The notes: generated by a model from the letters alone, not told the origin. A stretch of 64,000 bases of DNA from Terfezia claveryi (GCA_015179025.1 WHUX01000157.1:1-64000); one strand, 5' to 3'; counted from the first letter of the stretch, positions 11,449 through 23,600 are shown. Translations and numbers: made by a program.

Positions 11449-12830
11449 TGCTTTCAGAGCGGTATGTTAGGGCTCCGAGTTCGCCGCCGGCTGTAGATGT
11501 AGACCGACCGGTCAGTGGGGTTTGTGATTGGGTGAGTTTGTTGTTTGTACCCTTCCCTCGACGAGTGTGGTTTGTGAGATAGAGATGCACATGTGTGTTG
11601 GTTGCTACTCTACTCTTGTACTATACTTGTGCAACGCTGCAGACGACTACACCCGTCGAAGAAAATCAGTTCTGTGATTGAGGCAACTACTATGATGTAT
11701 TACGGTCGTGTTTTACGAGCAGACATCTAGCTAGTCTGGTTGGCAACATTTAGTCTCGAACCCGACCGCACATCTACTTACCTAACAGTGTGCTAAAAAC
11801 CTTAGCCGCCTCAAACACGTGACTCCAACACCACAATTAAACACCAGTCGGCCTTGGCAAATCCTTGGCACCCCCACGCCCGTCCATATAAAAGCCCTTT
11901 TCCCCCCGTCCCTCTTTGCCCACCAGCGACTTGTGCCAGTCCCATCCTGCTTCCCTCCGGGGCAGTTCAGCGTTGGGACTGGCAGTTCGGCGAACGATGG
12001 AACCATAACAATGCACCATTATGCAACTCCGCGCCGACAAGTCCCGCAGAGGGAATCAGACTCGCTGCTATGCTTTAAGCCCCCGACCTCCGGCTTGAGC
12101 TTCTCCTCTCAATGAGGGGAGTGAGTCCGCCGGTGGTGGGGGATGGGGCGGTGGGTCAACGATGGCGGCATATTCCATTTCCTTGCCTGAGGGACCCGTT
12201 GGGTCGTGAGGTTTGGGATAAACCATGCTGCATACATACATAAAATACATACATAAATGTGTACGTTGGCTTTGGCTTTTGGGTGGGCGTTGATGTGGCT
12301 GGGGGAGGGAGGGAAGGGGGAGGGGTAAAGCAGATAAAAGAATAACTATCACGATTGTCATTTAAGAATGCTGTGGGTAGTAGCTTCAATGTCTTGATGT
12401 GAAATTCCAATAGATTGTCTTCATGTACTCCGTACATGTTGTGCTTCACAAGCAAAGCTCCGAAACCCAGTATCATCTATAAAGTAGATGGTTACCAAAA
12501 TTGACAAGCTTTTGCGTTACACTAGTTCATAAAGAAAGCACAAAGAATAGAAAAGATAAAGCTGTGTTGATGTGATCTCAAGTGTGTATCTGAAGACACA
12601 GGAAATACAGCGGCTATATACACGAGTGCGATATCTTCGCGTGAAGGTTCACATGAGCATGAGCACCATAAGTGAGATAGGCCTGGATGAATACTGAGGC
12701 TCAAGACGGCAAAGCTGGGTATGGGCTGAATGAATCTGTGCATAGGCATATGTTATGTCAATATCCCCCAGCACATATCGTGCTGCGTCCATAGCAGAGT
12801 CAGCCTCATTAAGAAAACCTTGGATCGGCT
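11449..12830. other. Intergenic spacer
   Basis: There is no gene I can support. Frames are short and overlap on both strands, including Pro-rich artefacts from C-rich DNA at 11850-12100. A copy of the dispersed motif TAGTCTGGTTGGCA lies at 11732-11745. Confidence 0.45.
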
Positions 12831-12994
12831 ATACCGCATCTACTGGCGAACAACGATCCTTGTCAGTTTAACTGACAGGGACCATTATACCTCAGTAAGC
12901 TTGTTACCATCCACCTATTTTATCACCTTTACTGCATAAGCTCAACCTATATCTTTAAACTGACAAGGATCGTTATACACAGTAGATGCGGTAT
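12831..12994. repeat. Inverted-repeat element (MITE-like), 164 bp
   Basis: The ends are inverted copies. ATACCGCATCTACTG (12831-12845) pairs with 12980-12994, and AACGATCCTTGTCAGTTTA (12852-12870) pairs perfectly with 12956-12974. A 5-6 nt unpaired bubble separates the two paired blocks. The 85-bp centre has no coding frame. This is the layout of a small non-autonomous DNA transposon or a foldback element. No clear target duplication was found. Confidence 0.7.
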
Positions 12995-13058
12995 TATGCC
13001 TAGAACGATATCCCTTAACTTGGAGAGTTGCAGACTGGCAGGTACATGCAGGATATTA

Positions 13059-13576
13059 GAGGGATTTTGTACACCCTGGTCAGCCATTAAGCAAGTTATT
13101 ATGCACAACAGGGCTGGCTTATCTAGCTAACCAGGCTAGACGTAGTTCAATTTTGCAGAATAATAAAAAATACTTGCAACAAAAACATCAAAATATACCC
13201 GTATCAGATGCACAACCAACAGCGACAGCTCCTTTTGGTAGTAATATTGATGATAATGCTTCAGAGAAGGCTTAAATGGCACCGCACATGATTGCTTGCC
13301 TCCAACAGCTCAATATACCTCCGCTACCGTCTATCTATACCTTATGAACAAGCGATATAGACACTTTGCTGCTGTATTTTTGTTTGTTTTTTTGTTTGTT
13401 TACATCCTTAAAATAGTATAAGGACAGAGATTTTTTCCGTCACTAATAGTGACAGACTAGTGGAGAATCCTTAAGCACGAGCATGGGTTATGCAGACAGT
13501 TAGCCTACTTAGCAACGTTGCTGTGGGAACAACACTAAATAGGCAGAGGACTGACCAGGGTGTACAAAATCCCTCT
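13059..13576. mobile_element. Element bounded by 26-bp perfect inverted repeats
   Basis: The 26 bases at 13059-13084 are an exact reverse complement of 13551-13576 (core GGGATTTTGTACACCCTGG). The 466-bp interior contains a short plus-strand frame near 13190-13275 with no known match, and a palindrome GTCACTAATAGTGAC at 13439-13453. This looks like a small non-autonomous transposon or a deleted element. No target duplication is evident. Confidence 0.6.
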
Positions 13577-13997
13577 ATTAAGTTCTCGTACAGGTCGATG
13601 TGGCATTTTTTGTCCATGCTGGATTGGGTAATTCGGACGATCGTCCAGGGCATCTGAAGCCACAGGTTGCTTGGCGGCTGTTGCCAGAGCAATGTATTCG
13701 GCTTCGACAAATGTTCAGGAATCGGGAGTGCCCTGCATATTATTACTCCAATAATGCAATTCGTTGATTGCTCTAAAACATTAGTCTGGTTGCTAAAACA
13801 TTTCCTTGCCCTCTACCCCAATCAGAGTCCCCAAAACTTTGTAGATACGAAGCACCTGGGCAGTCTAGTCTGTAGATCCCAAATTGGTGGACAAACATTT
13901 CCTTCACACTTGCCATTATCGAGCCAGCGAGCCAACACAAACATTTCCACTGCGACCCTGGCTGCTCCAACCTCTCCTCCTACTTGACCCAATTTCT

Positions 13998-14657
13998 TCA
14001 CTGCCATCTGGAGACCAAGTTCCCTCCCATGAGTTCGCTCCCCCGCAAAATCGTAGTCTGATGATCCTCAGCTGTCTCCCCCACAACCGGAACATCGACA
14101 TTCCTCCTCACAGGCCCCATCATGTCCTCAAAAGTCGCATCGGCCAAATTCTCCAGCCTCATGATCCTTTTATAAGACTCTTGCTCCTTTCTCCGAGCTT
14201 GCCGCCTCACTCGCTCAAGTGTTGCTTGGAGACTCAAGATCCGCTGTTGGAGGATGGGGGAGAGATCGGGTTCTTCGGTGATTGAGTATGGGTCGTTTAT
14301 GGCCGTCTGCTCGCCGTAGATGGCCGAGTTGAGGGCATTGACAGCCTCTTGGATGAGGAGGGCGTCGTTGGCATCTGGGTAGGTTGAGTTAGCCGGGGCC
14401 TGTACAAGTACTAGTAGATGGTTGGAGATTTAGCAGTGTCTACGTTGGACTAGCTGTTTATTCTCCTCCTCTAGCTCCGCAATTCTGGCTTGATATATAG
14501 CATGGATCTCGGCTTCGGCGACCTCCTTCGACCCAATAACGTCTCTGAGCTCACGGATAAGAATTGTGAGGATATGCATGTCCATGCTATAGTTCGTTGG
14601 ACCCATGTGGCCAAAGCCAGGGGAGGTGGAGGGAAAATGATTGTTAGGGGCACTCAT
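13998..14657 (-). CDS. Small coiled-coil protein, family not recognised
   Basis: Two exons fit: 14657-14444 and 14374-13998. The 69-nt intron has donor GTAGAC, branch GCTAAC 12 nt before the acceptor, and acceptor CCCAG. Phases agree and give 196 aa. The start is the ATG at 14657, reading MSAPNNHFPSTSPGFGHM. The N-terminus is a short Ser/Pro/Gly stretch. Two strongly helical segments follow: about 30-70 (DMHILTILIRELRDVIG, IAELEEENKQL) and about 105-155 (QATLERVRRQARRKEQE). The tail is polar (MMGPVRRNVDVPVVGE). Heptad-like spacing of Leu and Ile suggests a coiled coil. I cannot name a family. The neighbourhood is rich in transposon debris, so it may be a lineage-specific gene; the clean splice and long open frames argue that it is real. 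Confidence 0.55.
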
Positions 14658-15364
14658 ATCGAATGTCACCAGGTAGGAGGAAATGTAGGATTTATTTTGG
14701 GTCTTGAAAATGCTGCGGTGACTGGTGTCTTCCCAAATGTTGACATGTGTACGTTGCTGCTTCAGGGGAGCGCCGGGCTACAGGAATTTACAAGCTATTT
14801 GGTTCAGCGGTAGGTCGGTCTTGGGACGTTTGAGCTGTTCATGAGATCTGGGGGTTTTGTTTCATTTGATAGCTACATATATCGCCGATCTATGTACAAG
14901 ATTTCCTCTGCCTCATATACCTCATTCCTGTCATCAGGTGAAGCTCCATTCAGGTCTTCAGGTGCTTGCAAAATAACGTTCGCCATTTATTAACCCGGTG
15001 GGTCGGCACATAGCGGGCCGAGTGACGAGCGGGAGTATATCCTACACCCTCCCCTTACTCGAGCTACCATCTCCTTGGGTCTGTTAATACTCTACAGTTC
15101 CATGATCCTATCCTTTTGGACTGGCAGTATTTCACATGATTTTCTTTGCCCTGGGTTTATAAGTAATGGAGAATGAAGTCTTGTCCTGTTAGATATGTCC
15201 AGTACCTATGTATGTGTATTTTGTACGTATTTATGTATGCTGCCGTTGATGATCCTACCGTCTATTGATCAGGAACGTGATGTATAATAACCGGGAATGC
15301 ACTAAAGTGATCAGGAGACACGCTGGATCTATCTATGCACTATTATTAGGAACAGTGTACGGAT
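14658..15364. other. Intergenic spacer
   Basis: This is the upstream flank of the coiled-coil gene. No frame, RNA gene or repeat could be supported. Confidence 0.4.
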
Positions 15365-15745
15365 ATTATAATTATAATTTTATATATGTATATATATTTT
15401 TTTTTTCTAAATTCATCTAGTTAAGATCTAGAGTTTTATAACAATACATATACTACTAGCTTAACTTTTAACACTAAAATAATAATAATAGAGTAGTAAC
15501 AATAACATATTAAAACTACTATAATAATAATAAAGATATTTTATAAAATATCAATACTAATATCGAGGTTCTAAAAAAGTATTGAAAAATGAAAATATAA
15601 ACATATATATAAGTTTATATAAGTATTACAATTAGAAATACTTAGTAATAATAACTCCTTAAATATTTTTGAATTTACTATATTATAATTAATATTGTAA
15701 TATATTTAAATCTACTTTTACATAACTTCAAAACTATTATAAGAA
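15365..15745. other. AT-rich island
   Basis: About 380 bp are almost entirely A and T, with many TATA, AATAATAAT and TTTTT runs. The stretch ends abruptly at a copy of the dispersed motif at 15746 and is followed by the Gypsy relic. Such islands in ascomycetes often arise from repeat-induced mutation of a transposon, which is an inference here. No gene is visible. Confidence 0.6.
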
Positions 15746-15837
15746 TAGTCTGGTTGGCACAACACCCTCCTGTGAAACTCGTCATTACCTCCAGAACAAG
15801 TACTCTCCTAGAAACAGCTTGAAAAATAGTAAACTGT

Positions 15838-16110
15838 TTTTATATCCTGTTGCTATTATCTCTTGAAAACTGTCTCCTACTGAGTGCAATTACAGAATGG
15901 GTAATAAAGAGCTGCTTACAATTATCCTGGCCCTCGAAAGATGGGCATATCTATTTACACCAGCTTCCATTCCCATTTACCATCTTGTCCGACCACAATA
16001 ACCTCCAGAGCTTCACCAACAACTTGCTCAACATGACTTCAAGATTCTATTCCGCCCTGGTGCTTGGAACACGAAAGCTGACGCTTTAACTATATTAAAG
16101 GAATGTGCGG
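15838..16110 (+). mobile_element. Relic of a Ty3/Gypsy retrotransposon (reverse transcriptase end and RNase H)
   Basis: Pieces of the Gypsy polyprotein appear in order across shifting frames: LYPVAIIS, then TGA at 15864-15866, then KLSPTECNYRMGNKELL and TIILALERWAYL. SDHNNLQSF follows in a second frame and LFRPGAWNTKADAL in a third. These match the RNase H region, in which family members read KLSPAECNY, DHKNL and GKADALSR. The copy has at least one stop and two frame changes, so it is dead. No LTRs were identified around it. Confidence 0.75.
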
Positions 16111-16725
16111 AGCTGCCAATGTCGAGTCATACCGAAAATCGGGGACGAATGCCTATGGCTCTGGGCTCTGCTCCCTGCTCGCGGTGGTATCCCATGATCC
16201 AATTGCGCAAACCGTTTTGCCTGTTCCGATTTGATGATTTCGCGGTCTGTTGGTGACTGTAGTAAATGATATCGCATACCTTATCCTCTGTCGGCCTCGG
16301 TTAGCTTAGCCATCAGAACCTTCCTCTGACCGCATATGCCTGTTCCCCTCTCACATATAAATGCACATTCCTGTACTCTTTATAATTAGCCAATTGGTCT
16401 GTAGCTGCACTCCACCAAACAACACCCCCCTTCACAAAATCACGTAGATATGTATTCTACATTCCGTACCGCCTGTGCAATAATGTGGGGTTGCGCCGCC
16501 CTGCGAGCAAAAATTGTGTCGCACTTGGCGTGACGTCGGTCGTCTCATCCATGACGCCTCACATGTGAATCGGTCCGACAGAAAATGAAATTCTATGTAC
16601 TATATATCACAAGATTAACCAACAACTTTTTACCTACAGCAACAAGCAGATACTACACATCTATTCCCGCTTTCATCAGCGGGTTAGCTTGTGCGACAGC
16701 TCCCCTCTCCCGGGCCTGAGCTATC
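16111..16725. other. Upstream region of PXA2
   Basis: Between the Gypsy relic and the PXA2 start no gene is visible. This stretch should hold the PXA2 promoter. Confidence 0.4.
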
Positions 16726-19074
16726 ATGGCCGCCCAATCCATGCTGATCCACTCCCTCCCACTCTCGCCAACGGATCTCCGCAATTTGATCTCTCGCCTC
16801 ACGAAACTCTACCTGGCGAATCGAACGAACATCTCCCGCGGCGTGTACCTCACTCTTTTCCTTGCCCTCATCAACCGGATCCGCAACGCCATCTCCGAAC
16901 AGAAATCCGCGGCGCGCGAACAATCCGCACGAACTGCTGCCCTGAATGATCCGACCTTATCCACAAGCCCTAAAAAACTACCAAAAGCAGAGCTCAATGT
17001 AGAGTTCTTCCGGAATTTATGGCGGTTACTGCAGATAGTGGTACCCGGAGTACGCAGTAAAGAGGCGAGGTTGCTTGTGACGCACACGGTGTTCTTAGTA
17101 GTGAGGACGTTGATCAGTCTGTACGTTGCAGAGCTCGATGGGAGAATCGTCAGTGCGTTGGTGAGAGGCAAGGGAAAGGAGTTTTTGGGTGGGGTGATTT
17201 GGTGGATGTGTGTCGCCGTACCGGCAACCTTCACGAATTCTATGGTAGGTGCTCGCTCTGTGGGAAGCGTCTGGCCTTGTCGTGGCTAATTTATCTCGGG
17301 GGTGGATGGTGTAGCTATCGTATCACCAATGCAAGCTTGCTTTACAATACCGCACCAGGCTCACGCAGCATATCCAAGACCAATACCTCTCTAACCTCAC
17401 ATTCTACTCCCTGGGGAATCTCGATGACCGAATAAAAAAGTATTACTCTCTGCTCTGCCTGAACGTCCCCTACTAACTGTTCTCCTTAGTGCCGACCAAC
17501 TCATTACCGTCGACGTTGCTAAATTCTCGAATTCCCTAGCTGAGCTGTACTCCAATCTAGCCAAACCCCTCCTCGACATGCTCATCTACAACATCCAGCT
17601 CTCACGCAACGTCGGGGGGGAAGGCCTTTTCTTCATGTCTCTCCTCGTACAAATTTCTGCAAATATAATGCGTGCTCTCACTCCTCCGTTTGGGAAATAC
17701 GTGGCTGAAGAAGCCCGGTTAGAAGGAGACTTCCGGTTTCAGCATTCTCGGCTTATAAATTACTCTGAGGAGGTCGCACTCTTTTCAGGCCACGAGAGTG
17801 AGAAGATTAGTGTTGACAAGAGCTATTTTACGTTGATTAAGCATGTAAATTATATCCTCAGGAAGAGGTTGTATCATGGCATGATGGAGGATTTTGTTAT
17901 CAAGTATTTCTGGGGAGCCCTGGGATTGGGATTGTGTAGTATTCCTGTCTTCTTTGGTATACCTAGCAAGGAAGGGAAAAACGCCAGTTTGGGTGACAGG
18001 ACAGAGAGTATAATCCTCCTCCCTTCTACATCTATGAATATTTACTAATCTCTCACACCAGACTTCGTCACTAATCGGCGCCTCCTCCTCTCCTCCTCCG
18101 ACGCCTTTGGCCGTCTCATGTTTTCGTACAAGGAAATCACGGAACTCGCCGGATACACCTCACGCGTCAGCACCCTCCTTAACGTAATGTCAGACATTCG
18201 TGCGGGGCACTTTGAAAAGCACCTCGTCTCCTCTTCCACCGTTCCCACACATGCCAAATCCGCCCACCACCACCCCAACATACTCAGGTCTCGCGGCGAA
18301 GTAATCCCCTCCACCTTCATCAAATTCGACAAAGTCCCAATCGTCTCTCCAAATGGAGACATCCTCGTCTCAGAACTCACATTCGAAGTCAAGCCCGGCA
18401 TGCACCTCCTCATCATCGGCCCCAATGGATGCGGGAAATCCTCCCTTTTTCGAATCTTAGGTGGGCTGTGGCCCGTGTATGGCGGTGTTGTACATCGCCC
18501 TCCACCAGAAGATATCTTCTACATCCCTCAACGCCCATACCTAACCCGGGGCACTCTCAGAGGACAAATCATCTACCCTGACTCCCATTCCATGATGATC
18601 CAAAAAGGCATCACGGACAACGACCTCCTCACGCTTCTCTCTGCCATCGAAATCTCGCACATTGTCGCTTCCCATGGCGGGTTCGATACTGAAAAAGACT
18701 GGTCTGAGGCTCTTTCAACTGGTATCCAGCAACGTCTAGCAATGGCTAGACTGTTCTACCACTCACCCCGCTTTGCCATTCTCGACGAATGTACCTCCTC
18801 GCAGGACCTCAAAACAGAGAAGATGATGTACGAGGAAGCGAAGCGCCGCGGGACGACCTTGATCACCGTTAGCCATAGACGGAGTTTGTGGAGGTATCAT
18901 GGGTGGTGTTTGGAGTTTGATGGGGTTGGGGGAGCGAGGTTTGCGAGGTTGGATGTGGAGAGGAGGGAGAGGTTAGAGGAGGAGAGGGAGGAGATTGAAG
19001 TTAAGCTGAGAGGGAGAAAAGAGATTGAGAGGAGGGTGAGAGAATTAGAGGGGGTGATTGAGGGGAAGGGGTAG
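16726..19074 (+). CDS. PXA2: Peroxisomal long-chain fatty acid ABC half-transporter, Pxa2 type (ABCD family)
   Basis: Four exons fit: 16726-17244, 17315-17439, 17490-18007 and 18062-19074. Phases agree and give 724 aa, normal for this family. The N-terminal half is the ABCD membrane domain, with the family block [20 protein letters not shown] and the later [20 protein letters not shown]. The ATPase domain follows: Walker [10 protein letters not shown] at residues 507-515, Walker B FAILDE at 625-630, H-loop TVSHR with His659. The signature loop reads LSTGIQQR at 605-612 instead of the classic LSGGEKQR, as in the degenerate Pxa2 subunit. By family, Pxa1 and Pxa2 pair in the peroxisome membrane and import activated long-chain fatty acids for beta-oxidation. 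The C-terminal 50 residues are an Arg/Glu-rich helix. The stop lies inside a G-rich tandem repeat. Confidence 0.9.
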
Positions 19075-19106
19075 AGGGGGTAGAGGGGGTAGAGGGGGTA
19101 GAGGGG
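19062..19106 (+). repeat. G-rich tandem repeat (9-bp unit TAGAGGGGG) over the PXA2 stop codon
   Basis: Four copies of TAGAGGGGG (19072-19106, the last copy 8 of 9 bases) follow GGGGAAGGGG. The first TAG is the stop codon of PXA2. Six runs of four or five G on the coding strand, separated by 2-4 bases, make a candidate G-quadruplex in the 3' end of the transcript. Confidence 0.85.
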
Positions 19107-20675
19107 AGTGGAGATGAAGTGGGAGAGGGGAGGGTGGACGAAGGGATAGTGGAGGTACCGTAGTTTTATGTATTATATATTTATTTTGGCTCTGTTATAT
19201 GTATACGCATTGTTGCTGGTATTGCCATGTTATACAGTAACATACAGTTGTAACATAAGCATTTGATTCCCTGCGTCTTGATGCCTTTTTTTCCGGGGGA
19301 ATGTACGCAAAAGAATATGTAAGTAGGATGTCTTGGAATACTTATTTTAAGAAACGATAAACAAGCAAATCTAAGGTAACCAGCACCAGCAGTCTTGACT
19401 GCTATTTTTTTTGGGAAAGGAAGGAACTCAGTCCCTATACCATCCTTTTGGGAACGGTATGATGAGCCATCCGGAAGGTAATTGACCACTTACTACATAG
19501 GGTGACAGTGTATAGTTGTAGTCTCGATCATAGTTGCATCACTAACCGCAATACAATGGTATCTACGATATTGCCATGAAAGAGAGTTTGAGGGGTATGG
19601 CCGAATTGTTGTGTCACCCTAAGTCAAGAGGATCCAACCCCCTTCCCCGCAGTGCTCTACAGTAATCTACTAAAGTCTTGAAATCTTCTTTCAGACTACA
19701 TAGTCATTTATTGGTTCAACTAAATGGGTTAAGCACTCTTGTTCAGCCCCAGGGTTTTTTTCCCACGTACATAGCATGCGAGGGTAGCAGATTAAATTGG
19801 TTGATCCTGGAATCCACCCGGTTTGATTGTTGCATTCGAGTACTGGGCTGTTTAGGGTACATTCTCATTCCACTTCGAATCCTTAGTAGAGGCTAATCAA
19901 GACCTAAGGTTTCGAAGCCTGTAGGTTCTCGCCTAGTTGGCTCTACTCTGCTAAACATCATTAGCTACGGATTCACTCCACCACGTAGTAGCCCAAGCCC
20001 ACAACCTTGTCCTACTTGTTTGCAGTGCATTACAACGCGCTGTTACCCTCAACTGAAATCACAGCTATAAATTCACAGTCGCCCGCACATGACTATGTAC
20101 ACATTTCCGTCTTACCGCGCATGACTATGTACACATTTCCGTCTTAGTATCTGACTTCATCGGCTCTATACTACGACAGTAGTTCACATCAAATTCGCGG
20201 TTACAAGAAATGTAAACTTCATTGAACCAGCCTAGTCTTGAAACCTTACAACAGCTAGTTAAGGAAAAAATACCCCCATGCATTGAAACTCACCTCTTAG
20301 CCCCAAGTTCCTCGAAAACTATAGACTAGAACAGAAGATCCCACCCATGAATTTTGAAAATAGAAGCAAATCTGCACTTTCACTTGAATTCCCTCCTTCA
20401 TAAAATGGCCCTTCGCCTGTCCCTGATAAAACAATCCCACGTCCCAGGTAGAACAAAAACCACATAAAAACGCAATGACCTTCAAATGCAACCCCAAGCC
20501 CAGACCGAAAGGATAAAATAGAAAGCACCAATAAAATAAAAAAGCGACCAACAGCAGCCCGCCTGTTGAAAAAAAATCACCAAGATAAAGTGAAAAAAAA
20601 TCCTATATCACATTCCCTAATTCCATATCTCATTATACTTCTGGTCCTCCGTCTGCTTGTGACCACTGCCAACGT
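19107..20675. other. Intergenic between convergent PXA2 and TOM1
   Basis: This holds the 3' flanks of two convergent genes. A 31-bp unit is duplicated in tandem at 20084-20146 (period 32). No gene or RNA was recognised. Confidence 0.45.
20084..20146. repeat. Tandem duplication, two 31-bp units
   Basis: The unit at 20084-20114 and the unit at 20116-20146 share the core ATGACTATGTACACATTTCC and differ at one position (CGCACATG versus CGCGCATG). Confidence 0.85.
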
Positions 20676-23600
20676 TTATGCGAAGCCAAAGTGATCTGCA
20701 CCCTGAGTTATAGCGGTGAGGAGATTGTGCCTCAATGTTTCATAGCTATCGTACTCGGGTAAATCAATTTCTAAACAGATATTAGCAACGGCCAGTAAAA
20801 ATAAGAAGAAATACTGGTGGACTCACGGTTGAAGCAGGTATGACTACTAGGGAGGCGGTCCTTGCTACCATAATCCCTGTGGATATTGAATTTGGAGAAT
20901 CCGTTCATACCCTCCAGTTCCTTAAAGCCGTTAAGAGGGACTTTACTTGTTCCAGTAGCAAACTGAAGGAGTTTAGCACGCTCTTCCTTGTCGAACGATC
21001 GCACTCCACGCCAAAACCATTGGATTTGGGGAGAAGACGCAGAGTAGTTGTGATATTCAGTATTGTTTCGCCAGTCGTCCACATCAATATCAGGCAGACC
21101 AGAAATTAGGAGCTCAAGTTCTTGTTCGTTGAAAATCGCCACTAAATCAGCAGGAACAATATCATGGAAACCTAGAGCTTTGTTAGTGATCTCCACTGCC
21201 TTTACCGATGGAATCCTAACACAAACATACCTTTGAGGAAATGCTCCATCTGTTCTTGTACGCTTGTCAACAATTTGTACTCCACCACCATTCTGACGTA
21301 TTCCTGCTTATTCTCCTCCGTGACAGCAGTGTTACGACCGTTCGGTATCAGATCGATGATCTTCTTGTCGCCGTAGTCATTTGCTTCAATGGAGAAAGTC
21401 TCGGTAATGATATCAGTGATGTCGTTCTCAAGCATCCACACCAAAGACTTGTAGTAGTCAAGGTCGAGGGTTTCCATGTCCTTCAACGAGACATTTTTGC
21501 CAAGCATTTTCTGAATAATATTAGCACAAGTACAATGAAACTCAGTTGAAAGAAACCTACCTTATACACAGCTCTGCTGAAGTGGCAGTCAAGTACACGC
21601 CCCTCATAAAGAGCTTTTCCGATGATCCTACCAATGAACTTGAAGAAACTCAGATGCTCGGCATTTATCCAACTAGTTCGGTTCGGGTGGAAAGTAGTCC
21701 GGTCAGAAGCTACTGGGGTGAAAAGAGCATAGTCTGGATTGAACATCTGGCGAGCGAGGACTTGGAACCACTCCCTAGTGACACCACCGGCATCCACACC
21801 TTCCTCACCACTGAATCGGATACTCAGCTTGGCATACTTGATCTCATCGGCAGACTTGAAGTACATGGATTTGAATGAGTCAAGGAAAACCTGGTCACGG
21901 CGGACGCTTAGTTGGAGAGGAGGCGGCTGTTCTCGAGTATGGGCAGTACGGGCGTGTAAACGTCGGTTGAAATAGTTGCGTTTATTGTCGAAGTCCAAGA
22001 CCTTAGGATTATTGACAAGTAGTGAGAAGGATCCACTCATCAACTTGGGGTTGTTGCGGACCATTTGATTCAAAATCTTGCGATGGTCTTCGGTGAACCT
22101 GAAGAACAGATTCTCCATCCCCGACTCGATAGGGGGGCTTTGAAAGCGGGGCGTCTTCTCACGCTGCTGCCTAAGATTACCCTCCTTCATGCCACTGTTT
22201 TTGCAAACCACCATCAACGCCTCAATCAGTGGCAGGAGTATTGTAGCCACATGTAGCATGTCCTCCCGCTCATGAATAGCAGTAAGACAATCACTTAGCT
22301 TACCCCACAGTGCGCCAAACGTCTTGCTATCATATAGCCTGGAAAATATCTCTGCTTCAGACTTCTCTGGTTCCTCCTTCTTTTCCTCATCTTTCTTAGC
22401 TTCCTCAGGCTTATCTTTCTTTTCCCTCTTCGGGTCAAACAAATAGTCTAGAGCAGTGAGGACACGGAGAAGCTTCGCTTGGTCGGAGCTTGCTGGAGAG
22501 AACTTAGACAAAGCCATCCCCTGAACTTCGGTGCCATTAGCGGCGACATGGATTTGCTGCACTAGTTCCTGAAGCTGAGAGTATATTAAATCCCCCAAAA
22601 TCTTCGCTTGCTCAATCAATTCTCTACCGAAGACCTCGCGAGCACCAGGAATCGCGGACAAATTCTGCATTGTAGTGAGAGTCTCACGGAAGGTCTTTCC
22701 AGAGCATTCACGAGCGACGAGAATCTTGACGACAAGCTTAAGATTGCCCTCAGGTACTACTGGGGGAACTAGGTTGCGCGTTTTCTTTGGAGTTTCGTCC
22801 TCCTTAGTCTCCTTGGGTTCTTCTTTACCGGTACCCTCTGTTGATTGATCTTCAGTTACAGGAGCAACCTCGTTGGCTGTAGTTGTCCCTTCAGCCGTTG
22901 TTCCCTCTAGCCCTGTAGTAGATGGGCCTGGTTCGGCAGCAGCGACCTGGTTTGCCTTTTCCTCTTCCTGTCTTTTCTTCTCCTTCTTAAGGATAGTCAG
23001 AGGGCGAGTAATCTCAGACAATAATCCAGATAGCTGGTCCATCAGACTTGAGCTTTCTGTAATCATTTTGCGGTCGAGGAGACTGAGAAGAGTATTCAAG
23101 GCATATTTGCTTGATTTCGGAGGAGTAACTTCTTTACCTTTGCCCTTCTTGCTATTAACTCTCTTAAGCCCAGTCGAAATATCGTGCTCACTAAGGAAAT
23201 AAGACGGTATGTGCTCATTGTAGTTTACTAGCCAGTATAGAGCCTGAAGACATTGTTGTGCGACCATTAGTGGTGATATTTCACTGCTTGATTGAATTAG
23301 AGGGGCAGGTCCTGTATTCGAGCGTTTGATTGGTGTCTTCATGAAATTAGTTTGTCTCGCCCTAATGGAAAGCTGGGTAAATGTACGTTCGACAGCTGCC
23401 ATGTCCGTACTTCCCTCCTGCAAAATAGACAGTAACGTATTGAGAACCTCTGATCTGTTCTGGCGGTTTTCACAGACGTTGAGCAAAATATCGTGCAATG
23501 TACTCCGAGCAGTATTCCCTTGCGGCATAAACATGAGGCGCAACAACGTTGCAATACCAGCCTTATCTAGCATCTGAACAGTCGTTTTTCGAACAGGTTT

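Noticed and set aside
11752..11770. tRNA T-loop-like GGTTCGAGAC on the minus strand (similar at 53163-53180)
   Set aside because: No acceptor stem, D-arm or anticodon arm can be folded around either copy.
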